Of a stretch of DNA of 37,568 nucleotides, positions 25,566 through 33,370 are shown one piece after another. Below the pieces are notes generated by a model that saw only the letters and a program-made list of their open reading frames with translations, was not told the DNA's origin and did not search any database. Position numbers and translations under genes: made by a program. The stretch covers positions 1 through 37,568 of the forward strand of contig CAJYLV010000014.1 in assembly GCA_913776255.1 (NCBI GenBank). Direction: 5' to 3'. Positions within the stretch are counted from its first letter, which is position 1; each line of letters opens with the position of its first letter. The stretch comes from an uncultured Sphingomonas sp. GTDB taxonomy: Bacteria > Pseudomonadota > Alphaproteobacteria > Sphingomonadales > Sphingomonadaceae.

Positions 25566-28500
25566 GTGGCGATTTTCTACGATGCCAGCGGGCGACGCGC
25601 CCGGCGGGTGCGTGTAGCGCTGGGTGCGGCGGTGCTCGTGCCGCTGCTCCTCGCCGCGCTGCTGATCGCAGCGATCGTTCGCCCGGTCGCCGCCGTGGCG
25701 CCGCGCTTCGCGCTGCCCGGTGCGCCGCACGCCGCCGCGGCGGCGCCGACGCGCGACGGCGCGCCCGGTGCGTGGCTGCCGGCGGCGAGCGGCGCGGCGC
25801 TGACCGGCGGGACGATGGGCTTCTACATGCCGTGGGACGCGCCGTCGCGGCAGTCGCTGGCGGCGCATGTCGATGCGCTGGAATGGCTCGTCCCGGGGCT
25901 CGCCACCGTCACCGGTGCGGATCACCGCTTCGTCGCCGAGGACGATCCATTCATGCGGCAGGTGCTGGCGCGCGCCGCGCGCCGTCCGCGCGTGCTGCCG
26001 ATGGTGCAGAATGCCGCCGCCGACGGCAGTTGGGACGGCAGCGGCACCGCTGCGCTGCTCGCCGATCGCGTCGCGCGGGCGCAGTTTGCGGACCAGATCG
26101 TGGCGCTGGTGACGCGCGAGGACGGCGCGGGGGTGATGCTCGACCTCGAAAGCCTGCCGGCGTCGGCGCATCGCGACTATCGCCTCTTCCTCGGCGAGCT
26201 GCGCGCGCGCTTCGCCCCGCACGGCTGGACGGTGGCGCTGGCGACGCCGGTCGCCGATCCGGACTGGGACCTGCGCGCCTATGCTGCGGTCGCCGACCGG
26301 CTGGTGCTGATGGCCTATGACGAGCACTGGATGGGCGGCGCGGCGGGGCCGATCGCCTCGCAGCCGTGGTTCGCGCGCGTGGTCGCGCAGGCGGTGGAAC
26401 AGGCCGGGGCGGGCAAGGCGATCGTCGCGATCGGCAGCTATGCCTATGACTGGCAGGGGCGCACCACGGTGCCGCTCGCGATCGCCGACGCACTGGCGCT
26501 CGCCGCGCAGGCGGGGGTGACGCCGGTGTTCGACGCCGCGAGCGGAAACAGCCATTTCGCCTATGAGCAAGACGGGCAGCATCACGAGGTCTGGATGCTC
26601 GACGCGCCGAGTGCCGCGAACCAGATGGCGGTGATGCGGCGCACCGGGGCAGCCGGGGTGGCGCTGTGGCGGCTGGGTAGCGAGGACCCGGCGGTGTGGC
26701 GCGCGCTGTCCGGCGCGGCGCGGCCCGATCTGCGCACCTTGCCGGCGCCGGCCGGGATTGCGGTGCGCGGGCAGGGCGAGATCATGCGGATGAGCGCGGA
26801 GGCGACGCCGGGCGTGCGCGAGCTGACGTGGCGCGACGGGCTGGTCCGGGCGGCGCGCTTCGTCCGCTTGCCGCAGCCCGACACCGTCGAGCGCACCGGT
26901 GCGCACCGCCGGCAGATCGCGCTGACCTTCGACGACGGTCCCGACCCGGCGTGGACGCCGAAGATCCTCGACGTGCTGGCGCGCGAGCAGGCGCCTGCGA
27001 CCTTCTTCGTCACCGGCACCAACGCGCTGGGGCAGGGCGCGCTGCTGCGCCGGATCGTCGCGCAGGGCAGCGAGCTGGGCAATCACTCGACCTCGCATGC
27101 CGATCTGTCGCACCGCTCAGAGGCGGCGATCGCGCTGGAGCTGAAGGCGACCGCGCGGATCGTCGAGGCGTACACCGGCCGCGCGATGACCTTGTTCCGC
27201 CCGCCGTTCCTCGGCGACGCCGATCCCGATCGCCGCGACGAACTCCATGCGACGCGGGTCGCGGCGCGACTGGGGTATCTGACGGTCGGGCTCAACGTCG
27301 ATCCGCTCGACTGGCAGGGGCCGAAGGCGGAGGTGATCGCCGAGCGCGTGATCGCGCAGGTCGCCGCGGGCACCGCCGAGCGCCCGGCGCAGATCGTGCT
27401 GCTCCACGATTCGGGCGGCGACCGGACGCAGACGCTGCGCGCGCTGCCGCTCATCATCCGCGGGTTGCGCGCGCGGGGGTATGATTTCGTCCCGGTCTCG
27501 ACGCTTGCCGGCTTGCCGCGCGCCACGGTCATGCCGCGGTTGCAGGGTCATGCGGCGGCCGATGCGGCGGGGACGCGCGGATTGTTCGACGGGCTGGCGT
27601 GGCTGCGCGATGCCGGAGCGGTGCTGTTCGCGGTGGTGATCGCGATCGGCATGGCGCGTGCGGTGGCGCTGACCGGACTGGCGCTGTGGCGGCGGCGTCG
27701 CGAGGCGGTGCCCGACAATGCACCGCATCTGGTGCAGACGTTCGTCTCGGTGCTGATCCCCGCCTTCAACGAGGCGCGCGTGATCGAGGCGTCGGTGCGC
27801 CGCATCCTCGCGAGCACCGGGCCGCGGATCGAGGTGATCGTGATCGACGACGGCTCGACCGACGGCACCAGCGACGTCGTGCAGGCGGCGTTCGGGATCG
27901 ACCCGCGCGTCCGGCTGCTGTCGCTGGAGAATGGCGGCAAGGCGCGCGCGCTCAACACCGCTTTGGCGCAGGCGCGCGGCGACGTGGTGATCGCGCTCGA
28001 CGCCGATACGCAGTTCGAGGCCGACACGATCGGCAAGCTGACGCGCTGGTTCGCCGATCCGCACATCGGCGCGGTGGCGGGGAATGCCAAGGTCGGCAAC
28101 CGCACCAACGCCATCACGCGCTGGCAGGCGCTGGAATATGTCACCGCGCAGAACCTCGAACGGCGCGCGCTGCTGGCGCTCGGCGCGGTGACTGTGGTGC
28201 CGGGCGCGGTCGGCGCGTGGCGGCGCACCGCGCTCGACGCGGTCGGCGGATATCCCGAGGACACGCTGGCCGAGGACCAGGATCTGACGATCGCGGTGCA
28301 GCGCGCCGGGTGGCGCGTCGCGTGCGACAATGACGCGATCGCCTGGACCGAGGCGCCGGAGACGGTGCGCGCCTTGTTCAAGCAGCGCTTCCGCTGGGCG
28401 TTCGGGACGCTGCAATGCCTGTGGAAGCATCGCGGTGCGCTCGGGCGGCACGGCGGGCTGGGACGGATCGGGCTGCCGCAGGCGCTGGTGTTCCAGTTCC

Positions 28501-28886
28501 TGTTCACGCTGGCGGCACCGTTGATCGACATGGCGCTATTGCTCGGCGTCGGCGGGACCGCGTGGCGCGTCTATGATCGCGGCTGGGAGGCGGCGGGTGG
28601 CGATGCGCTGACTGTGGTCGCGTTCTGGGCGGCGTTCGCGGCGGTCGATCTGGCGTGCGGGTGGATTGCCTACCGGCTCGACGGACGCGAGGCGCGCTTC
28701 CCGGCTATCCGCCTGTTGATGCAGCGGTTCGGCTATCGCCAGCTGCTCTACGCGGTGGTGCTGCGCGCCCTGTACGTCGCCGCGACCGGGCCGAAGGTCG
28801 GCTGGGGCAAGCTGGAGCGGACCGGCAGCGTCGCGGTGAACGACACGGGCGCGGCGACACCGGAACCGCTGCGCGCCGCGGCGTGA
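25566..28886 (+). CDS. Trifunctional GH18-like / polysaccharide deacetylase / GT2 synthase fusion
   Basis: An 1106-residue inner-membrane protein with three enzyme domains. A membrane helix (about 17-39) puts the next part in the periplasm. That part is a GH18-like barrel (about 80-385) that keeps only the last D-x-E of the catalytic motif (MLDLES, Asp193 and Glu195). A NodB deacetylase follows (about 448-650), with TFDDGPD, the metal ligands HSTSH (507-511), RPPF and LLHD. A second helix (about 683-705) returns the chain to the cytoplasm for a processive GT2 domain with DDGSTDG (761-767), LDADT (811-815), EDQD (903-906) and QRFRW (940-944). C-terminal membrane helices close it. It probably makes and trims an amino-sugar polymer. 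The start is the GTG at 25566; the site before it is weak. Confidence 0.92.
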   Translation: MAIFYDASGRRARRVRVALGAAVLVPLLLAALLIAAIVRPVAAVAPRFALPGAPHAAAAAPTRDGAPGAWLPAASGAALTGGTMGFYMPWDAPSRQSLAAHVDALEWLVPGLATVTGADHRFVAEDDPFMRQVLARAARRPRVLPMVQNAAADGSWDGSGTAALLADRVARAQFADQIVALVTREDGAGVMLDLESLPASAHRDYRLFLGELRARFAPHGWTVALATPVADPDWDLRAYAAVADRLVLMAYDEHWMGGAAGPIASQPWFARVVAQAVEQAGAGKAIVAIGSYAYDWQGRTTVPLAIADALALAAQAGVTPVFDAASGNSHFAYEQDGQHHEVWMLDAPSAANQMAVMRRTGAAGVALWRLGSEDPAVWRALSGAARPDLRTLPAPAGIAVRGQGEIMRMSAEATPGVRELTWRDGLVRAARFVRLPQPDTVERTGAHRRQIALTFDDGPDPAWTPKILDVLAREQAPATFFVTGTNALGQGALLRRIVAQGSELGNHSTSHADLSHRSEAAIALELKATARIVEAYTGRAMTLFRPPFLGDADPDRRDELHATRVAARLGYLTVGLNVDPLDWQGPKAEVIAERVIAQVAAGTAERPAQIVLLHDSGGDRTQTLRALPLIIRGLRARGYDFVPVSTLAGLPRATVMPRLQGHAAADAAGTRGLFDGLAWLRDAGAVLFAVVIAIGMARAVALTGLALWRRRREAVPDNAPHLVQTFVSVLIPAFNEARVIEASVRRILASTGPRIEVIVIDDGSTDGTSDVVQAAFGIDPRVRLLSLENGGKARALNTALAQARGDVVIALDADTQFEADTIGKLTRWFADPHIGAVAGNAKVGNRTNAITRWQALEYVTAQNLERRALLALGAVTVVPGAVGAWRRTALDAVGGYPEDTLAEDQDLTIAVQRAGWRVACDNDAIAWTEAPETVRALFKQRFRWAFGTLQCLWKHRGALGRHGGLGRIGLPQALVFQFLFTLAAPLIDMALLLGVGGTAWRVYDRGWEAAGGDALTVVAFWAAFAAVDLACGWIAYRLDGREARFPAIRLLMQRFGYRQLLYAVVLRALYVAATGPKVGWGKLERTGSVAVNDTGAATPEPLRAAA

Positions 28887-28947
28887 CCGCACCCGCGAAT
28901 GTTGCGAATGTTGAGACGCTGGCGGGGTGAATGTTGAGGGACGGCGG

Positions 28948-28971
28948 CGGCATCATCACGGCGTGATGCCG
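28948..28971 (+). terminator. Hairpin downstream of the fused synthase gene
   Basis: CGGCATCA (28948-28955) and TGATGCCG (28964-28971) form a perfect 8-bp stem with an 8-nt loop, 62 nt after the synthase stop. There is no T-run, so it is a moderate terminator candidate. Confidence 0.45.
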
Positions 28972-29067
28972 GATGTGGGACGGTGTAGGACAGACCTTCG
29001 CCGGGGTGGCGCGGGCGGCGAAATGCGGTAGCGTGGCTGACCTGATCCCTGTCGGAGCGTGCCGTTT

Positions 29068-29493
29068 ATGTCGTTGTTATCTGCCCTGTTCGTCCTCGCC
29101 GCCGCCGCGCAGGGCGAGCATGTCGCGATCCAGGCGTCCGACATCGATCGCAGCGCAGCCTTCTATCACGAGGCGTTCGGGCTGCAGCTCATCAAGCAGC
29201 CGCTGCCGAACCGACGCTGGATCGATCTCGGCAACGGTTTCGCGATGCACATCCTCGACGGGCGGACCGCGCCCAAGCCGTCGAACATCAACGAGCATGT
29301 CGCGATCCATGTCGACGATCTGGCGAGCGTGACCGCGTGGCTCGACGCGCACAAGCGGCCGTGGACCGATCTGGCGGGAAAGCCGCGCACGATGCAGACG
29401 CGCTTCGACGGCGTGCGGCAGATCTATACGCAGGACCCGGACGGCTATTGGCTAGAGGTCAGCGACAGCCGCGGGGTGGCGGCGAACGGGTAA
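29068..29493 (+). CDS. Exported VOC (glyoxalase/dioxygenase-fold) protein
   Basis: A 141-residue protein with one vicinal-oxygen-chelate module pair. The first half begins EHVAIQASDIDRSAAFYHEAFG and the second EHVAIHVDDLASVTAWLDAH. It ends with YTQDPDGYWLEVSD, where His and Glu are the usual metal ligands. The unusual point is the N-terminus MSLLSALFVLAAAAQG, which looks like a signal peptide, whereas most VOC proteins are cytoplasmic. I chose the ATG at 29068 because GGAG lies 10 nt upstream; the GTG at 29059 would overlap that site. The substrate is unknown. The stop is 3 nt before a large palindromic repeat shared with the leftward yjfC-like gene. Confidence 0.88.
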   Translation: MSLLSALFVLAAAAQGEHVAIQASDIDRSAAFYHEAFGLQLIKQPLPNRRWIDLGNGFAMHILDGRTAPKPSNINEHVAIHVDDLASVTAWLDAHKRPWTDLAGKPRTMQTRFDGVRQIYTQDPDGYWLEVSDSRGVAANG

Positions 29494-29496
29494 AAT

Positions 29497-29573
29497 CGTC
29501 ATTGCGAGCGTAGCGAAGCAATCCAGGGCGTCCTGATCCGGCCCTGGATTGCTTCGCTACGCTCGCAATGACG
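29497..29573. repeat. Perfect 33-bp palindromic repeat, copy 1
   Basis: Arms 29497-29529 and 29541-29573 are exact inverted repeats with an 11-nt loop. The left arm begins CGTCATTGCGAGCGTAGCG. It fills almost all of the 82-nt gap between the convergent VOC and yjfC-like genes, so its hairpin may stop transcription from both sides. A second copy is at 32670-32746. Confidence 0.95.
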
Positions 29574-29575
29574 TG

Positions 29576-30739
29576 TCAGACGATCGCGTGCGGGACGAAG
29601 CGGGCGAGGTCGCGGGTGATCGGGCCGTCGTCCTCGCGGATCGATAGCGCGACCGGCTCGTCGCCGACGATCCATGAGCCGATCACCGCATGTTGGCCGT
29701 CGAACACCGGCAGCGGGTTGAGCGCCTGGACGATATGGCCTTCCTCGCCATAGCCGCCCTCCGGACCACGATCCTCCGCGGTGCCGTCATGGAGTTCGAT
29801 GTCCCAGCCCTCGCGTGAAAACAGCGGCTTGCGGACGTAGCGCGCGCCGATCGCTGCCACACCATCGGCATCGTCGGCGAAGGCGGCGGGGAGGAGGTTG
29901 GGGTGGCCGCGGTGGCGTTCCCAGAGCAGCGGGAGCATGCCCTTGTTCGAGAGGATCGCCTTCCACGCCGGTTCGAGGAACATGGTCTTGGTCGCGGGCA
30001 AATGCGCGGCATAGGGCTCGCGCAGCATGTCTTCCCACGGGTAGAGCTTGAAAAGCGCTGCGATCAGGACATTTTCCTCATCGACGAACTGGCCGTCTTC
30101 GTCGACGCCGATCCGGTCGATCGCGACGAATGCCGGGTCGAGCGCGGCCTGACGCGCGGTATCCTCGAGGTAGCGGACGGTCTGCCGGTCTTCCTCGTGA
30201 TCGGCGACGCTGGCGAAATGCAGCACACTTCCGGGGGTTAGCAGCGCGCCGAACCGCGCGACCAGCGCGTCGTGGAGGCGGTTGTACTGGTCGGCGTCCG
30301 GCGGAAGCGTGCCGTCGGCGATGCGGTCTTCGAGCCATTGCCATTGGAACAGCGCGGTCTCGTAGATGCTCGTCGGGGTATCGGCGTTGTATTCCAGCAG
30401 CTTGGCCGGGCCGGCGCCGTCATAGGCGAAGTCGAAGCGGCCGTAGAGCGAGGGCGCGTTGGCCTTCCACGAGGCGGCGACGACGTCGCGCATCGCCGCG
30501 GGGATCGCCAGCCGGTCCATCAGCGTGTCACTGGCGACCACCTCGGTGACCAGATCGAGGCAAAAATCGTGCAGTTCGGCGCTCGGCGTTTCGATCCCGG
30601 CCTCGATTTCGTCGAGCGAGAAGCGGTAATAGGCGCGTTCGTCCCAGTAACGCTGACCCTCCATGTGGTGGAAGGTGAATCCCATCGATCGGGCGGTGTC
30701 CTCCCAGCCGGCGCGCTCCCCGGTGACGATGCGTTCCAC
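29576..30739 (-). CDS. yjfC: YjfC-like glutathionylspermidine synthase family ATP-grasp ligase
   Basis: A 387-residue protein of the C-terminal synthetase domain family of glutathionylspermidine synthase, without the amidase domain. Marks in order are YGRFDFAYDG, LLEYNADTPTSIYE (substrate and ATP region), LYPWEDMLREP, EPAWKAILSNKGMLPLLW and the ATP-grasp segment YVRKPLFSREGWDIEL. Family enzymes form an amide bond between a carboxylate and an amine such as spermidine. The true substrates of the YjfC branch are unknown. It is the last gene of the leftward yjfI-yjfJ-yjfC arm, starting with GTG 6 nt after the pspA-like stop. The pairing with a PspA-type protein suggests a membrane-related product. 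Confidence 0.92.
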   Translation of the reverse strand: MERIVTGERAGWEDTARSMGFTFHHMEGQRYWDERAYYRFSLDEIEAGIETPSAELHDFCLDLVTEVVASDTLMDRLAIPAAMRDVVAASWKANAPSLYGRFDFAYDGAGPAKLLEYNADTPTSIYETALFQWQWLEDRIADGTLPPDADQYNRLHDALVARFGALLTPGSVLHFASVADHEEDRQTVRYLEDTARQAALDPAFVAIDRIGVDEDGQFVDEENVLIAALFKLYPWEDMLREPYAAHLPATKTMFLEPAWKAILSNKGMLPLLWERHRGHPNLLPAAFADDADGVAAIGARYVRKPLFSREGWDIELHDGTAEDRGPEGGYGEEGHIVQALNPLPVFDGQHAVIGSWIVGDEPVALSIREDDGPITRDLARFVPHAIV

Positions 30740-30745
30740 CGACGA

Positions 30746-31474
30746 TCAGCCGCCGGATTTATCGTCGAGGCGTTTCGCCTCGCCGCCGTCGCGCGGGGCG
30801 GACAGGCGGGCGAGGATGTCGTCGGCGCTCGACGCGCCCGGCAACAGACCGGCGCGCTCCAGCTTGGCGTCGAGGTCGGCGCCGGTGCGCATGTCCTCCA
30901 GCTCGGCGGCGGCGCGGAATTTTTCCTCGCGCACTGCCTGCCGCTCCTTGAGGCGGGCGAGGCTGTCGGCGGCGGAGCCGAGTTGCGACTGTGCGCCGTG
31001 CGTGTTGCTGGCGATCTGCGCCTGCGCCTGCTGGACGCTCTCGTTGGCGCGGACGACGTCGACCTCGCGGCGCAGCGCCTCGATCTTGCCGTCGCCCTGC
31101 TTGATGATCCCGCGCATCCTGTCCTCGGCGACGCGCATGTCGGCGACCTGCGGATTTTTGGCGTTCAATTCGCGCTCGATCTGCGCGAGCCGCTCCGCCA
31201 CCTCGCGCGCGAGGTCCATGTCGCCGCGGCCCATCGCGGCGCGCGCCGAGGCTTCGTATTTGTCGCGCTGCGCGGAGAGCTGCTCGATGTCCTTTTCGAT
31301 CAGCCGGCGCTTGGCGGTGACGGTGGCGAGATCGTCGCGCGCCTTGGCCTGCGCGGTGCCGGCGTCGCGCAGCTGCTGGTCGAGGATCGTCAGTGCGCGC
31401 GCGTCGACCACCGACTGGCCCGCCTCGTGCGCGGTGCCGCGGATCAGCGTGACGAATTGCTTCCACATCGACAT
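30746..31474 (-). CDS. yjfJ: PspA/IM30-family membrane-associated protein (YjfJ-like)
   Basis: A 242-residue, almost wholly helical protein with the PspA/IM30 layout. A short amphipathic N-terminal helix (MWKQFVTLIRGTAHEAG) would bind membranes. It is followed by long coiled-coil stretches (about residues 25-190) with heptad-like charged repeats, and ends in a flexible Asp/Gly-rich tail. PspA proteins assemble into rods or rings on damaged inner membranes and keep them tight, as ESCRT-III relatives. The position between yjfI and yjfC fits the E. coli YjfJ paralogue rather than the stress-induced pspA; no pspF, pspB or pspC gene is nearby. The start is 13 nt after the yjfI stop. GAGGAA lies about 10 nt before the ATG. 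Confidence 0.93.
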   Translation of the reverse strand: MSMWKQFVTLIRGTAHEAGQSVVDARALTILDQQLRDAGTAQAKARDDLATVTAKRRLIEKDIEQLSAQRDKYEASARAAMGRGDMDLAREVAERLAQIERELNAKNPQVADMRVAEDRMRGIIKQGDGKIEALRREVDVVRANESVQQAQAQIASNTHGAQSQLGSAADSLARLKERQAVREEKFRAAAELEDMRTGADLDAKLERAGLLPGASSADDILARLSAPRDGGEAKRLDDKSGG

Positions 31475-31487
31475 CGGTCAGTATTCC

Positions 31488-31913
31488 TCAGGCAGCGGCG
31501 AAGGCGTGGCGCAGATCGGCCGCGGCATCCAGCGCATTGTGCGCCAGCACGCGCAGTTCGATCAGGATCGTGCGCAGCGTCGATTCGATCGACAGCTCGC
31601 CGATCAATTCGTAATATTCACGCCCGTCCACCTCGGTGATCGCGAAATTGGACAGCGGGACCAGCTTCTGCGCCTTGAGCAGGAAGTGGTTGAAGGCGGC
31701 GGCATCGTCCATCTCGGCGACAGGCCACAACAGGCTGGAGACGACGATCTGCTCGCCTGCGACGCTCAGGAATACCGCGAGGTCGCCATGTTCGTGCATC
31801 GTGACGCGCAGCACGTCGCCGACGCGCTCGACGCTGAGTTCCGCGGCATGCTCGCCGGCGCCCAGCGCCTCGGCGAGCCGCCCGATCGTCCACACCCGTG
31901 CCGTGTCGTCCAC
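31488..31913 (-). CDS. yjfI: YjfI family (DUF2170) protein
   Basis: A 141-residue cytoplasmic protein of the DUF2170/YjfI family. Conserved stretches are VTMHEHGDLAVFLSVAGEQI, LLWPVAEMDDAAAFNHFLLK, AQKLVPLSNFAI and EYYELIGELS. The function is unknown; in E. coli and many other bacteria the gene begins the yjf cluster that includes a PspA paralogue. I chose the GTG at 31913 (VDDTARVWTIGRLAEAL), since the frame upstream runs into the divergent control region. A purine-rich GAGAGGACGAAGAG precedes it. Its start is 88 nt from the divergent yjfK-like gene and faces a perfect palindrome. Confidence 0.87.
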   Translation of the reverse strand: MDDTARVWTIGRLAEALGAGEHAAELSVERVGDVLRVTMHEHGDLAVFLSVAGEQIVVSSLLWPVAEMDDAAAFNHFLLKAQKLVPLSNFAITEVDGREYYELIGELSIESTLRTILIELRVLAHNALDAAADLRHAFAAA

Positions 31914-31930
31914 GCTCTTCGTCCTCTCGG

Positions 31931-31952
31931 TATGCTTGACACTCCAAGCATA
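31931..31952. promoter_or_regulatory. Perfect 8-6-8 palindrome between the divergent yjf arms
   Basis: TATGCTTG (31931-31938), six bases ACACTC, then CAAGCATA (31945-31952). It lies 17 nt before the yjfI-like GTG and 49 nt before the yjfK-like ATG. The rightward strand also contains TTGACA (31936-31941), a perfect -35 match, though I see no good -10 at the right distance. It is the best candidate for an operator that controls both arms. Confidence 0.6.
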
Positions 31953-32001
31953 AGCCCGCAGCCTTTGGCAAGGTGGATGGGCACACGGGAATGCGCGCGA
32001 C

Positions 32002-32643
32002 ATGATCTTCGGCAGCCTGTTCGGCGGCGGACGCGACGAAGCGCGCAGCGCGGTGGCGGTGGTGCGCGACGTGACGATCGGACGGATGGTGCGGCTCGAC
32101 GCGCTGGCGTGGCGGCGTCTGGCCGGCGGCACCTTCACGCTCGACCGCGACACGCTGGAGATCACCGCGCAGGGGATCATCAAGCTGGATGACGGCGGCG
32201 GGTACGTCCACCGTTTCTATACCGACGACGAATTGATGCTGCAGGCGGTCAGCCAGCAGCCCGACGGATCGGACGCCGACGACTTCACCTTGTTCCGGCC
32301 GTGGTCCTCGACCTATGCGACCGGCGGGTGGGACGATGCGGCATTCCGCGAGCGGCTGAGCCAGCCGGTGTGGAACGAGGCCGGGCTGCCGCCCTTCCGC
32401 CGCTTCTGGTACGATGGCGACGAGCGGGTGCAGCCGCCGGTGCAGCTTTGGGAGGCGCTCTATTACGAGCGCGACGGCGACCCGGTGAAGCATATCCGCC
32501 AGCAATGCATGCTCTACGTCCGCGATCTGGCGCCGGAGGGGCAGGAGCTGCTGCTCGCACTGTCGGCGCGGCCGGAGGGGGGCGATACGACGCACGACAT
32601 CATGATCGGGCTGCCGCTGTCGCCGGCGGAGTTCAGTGCGTAG
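32002..32643 (+). CDS. yjfK: YjfK family (DUF2491) protein
   Basis: A 213-residue protein of the DUF2491/YjfK family with no signal peptide or membrane helix. Recognisable parts are MIFGSLFGG at the start, TLDRDTLEITAQGIIKLDDG, HRFYTDDELMLQAVS, FTLFRPWSSTYATG, FRRFWYDGD and LWEALYYERDGDPVKHIRQQ. It is a beta-rich cytoplasmic protein of unknown function, kept next to PspA-like and DUF350 genes in many bacteria. It leads the rightward arm of the divergent locus. Unlike E. coli, where the yjf genes lie in one row, here it is read away from yjfI-yjfJ. The following gap holds two large palindromes before yjfL. Confidence 0.9.
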   Translation: MIFGSLFGGGRDEARSAVAVVRDVTIGRMVRLDALAWRRLAGGTFTLDRDTLEITAQGIIKLDDGGGYVHRFYTDDELMLQAVSQQPDGSDADDFTLFRPWSSTYATGGWDDAAFRERLSQPVWNEAGLPPFRRFWYDGDERVQPPVQLWEALYYERDGDPVKHIRQQCMLYVRDLAPEGQELLLALSARPEGGDTTHDIMIGLPLSPAEFSA

Positions 32644-32669
32644 CGGGTGGGACGGCGCTTGCTTTCAGC

Positions 32670-32746
32670 CGTCATTGCGAGCGTAGCGAAGCAATCCAGT
32701 GCCGGACCAGGACGCCCTGGATTGCTTCGCTACGCTCGCAATGACG
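32670..32746. repeat. Perfect 30-bp palindromic repeat, copy 2
   Basis: Arms 32670-32699 and 32717-32746 are exact inverted repeats with a 17-nt loop. They are the same sequence as the outer 30 bp of the copy at 29497-29573. It lies 26 nt after the yjfK-like stop, inside the rightward arm, where its hairpin could reduce read-through into yjfL and yjfM. Together with the next repeat it fills most of the 303-nt gap 32644-32946. Confidence 0.95.
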
Positions 32747-32819
32747 ATTTTGGAGTGAGGAGCTTATCCGCTAGGGTCGATCAAAGGTCGGCGTTTCAGC
32801 GACGGACGCCTCCTTCCAT

Positions 32820-32907
32820 CGTCGCCCCGGACTTGATCCGGGGCCCCGCTTCTTCTTCGCGAGCGTGGCAAGAAGAAGCGGGATCCCGGATCAAGTCCGG
32901 GATGACG
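32820..32907. repeat. 38-bp imperfect palindrome of the CCGGACTTGATCCGG type
   Basis: Arms 32820-32857 and 32870-32907 pair over 38 bp with four mismatches (two GC/AT doublets) and a 12-nt loop. Each arm holds a smaller dyad around CCGGACTTGATCCGG. This is a repeat type I know from sphingomonad intergenic regions. It ends 39 nt before the yjfL-like ATG. Apart from the two repeats, I see no gene in 32644-32946. Confidence 0.9.
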
Positions 32908-32946
32908 GAAGAAGGATCATCGATCACGCAAAATAGGGGAGCACGC

Positions 32947-33360
32947 ATGTTCGACACGACCGCCTTTCTGTTCGGGGCCGGGCATTTCCTGATCGCCTTC
33001 GCGATCGCGTGCCTGTTCCTCGCGATCTTCAAATGGCTGTATCAGGTCTCGACGCCCTATGACGAACGGCGGCTGGTCGCGGAGGGCAATATGGCCGCCG
33101 CGATCACCTTCGGCGGGGCGATCGTCGGCTTCGCGCTGCCGCTCGCCTCGGCGCTGGAGGTGACCGCCGACCCGCTGGAGTTCGTGGCCTGGGGCGTGCT
33201 GGCGGGCGTGATCCAGGTGGTGGCGTCGCTGGTGGTGCGGCGTATCGTGATCCGCGATCTGGTGGCGCGGATCGAGACCGGCAATGTCGCGAGCGCGGTC
33301 TATATGGCGGCGACGTCGATCGCGGTCGGGCTGCTCAACGCCGCCTGCATGAGCTATTGA
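32947..33360 (+). CDS. yjfL: YjfL family (DUF350) inner-membrane protein
   Basis: A 137-residue integral membrane protein with four predicted helices. They lie near residues 6-32 (FLFGAGHFLIAFAIACLFLA), 48-70 (AAAITFGGAIVGFALPLASAL), 78-101 and 117-137. This is the DUF350 two-repeat layout, with YDERRLVAEGN after helix 1 resembling RIETGNVASAV after helix 3. The function is unknown. DUF350 genes are often found with PspA-like and glutathionylspermidine-synthase-like genes, as here. The ATG has GGGGAG 7 nt upstream. The next gene starts 10 nt after the stop. Confidence 0.92.
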   Translation: MFDTTAFLFGAGHFLIAFAIACLFLAIFKWLYQVSTPYDERRLVAEGNMAAAITFGGAIVGFALPLASALEVTADPLEFVAWGVLAGVIQVVASLVVRRIVIRDLVARIETGNVASAVYMAATSIAVGLLNAACMSY

Positions 33361-33370
33361 GGCCGACGCG

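Noticed and set aside
24693..28531. Several long minus-strand frames opposite the Crp/Fnr and fused synthase genes
   Set aside because: They cross gene borders and promoters and show only the Arg-rich composition of antisense frames in GC-rich DNA.
32647..32946. N-terminal extension of the DUF350 protein by 100 codons
   Set aside because: It is translated from two intergenic palindromes; the ATG at 32947 has a good ribosome-binding site and begins the conserved first membrane helix.
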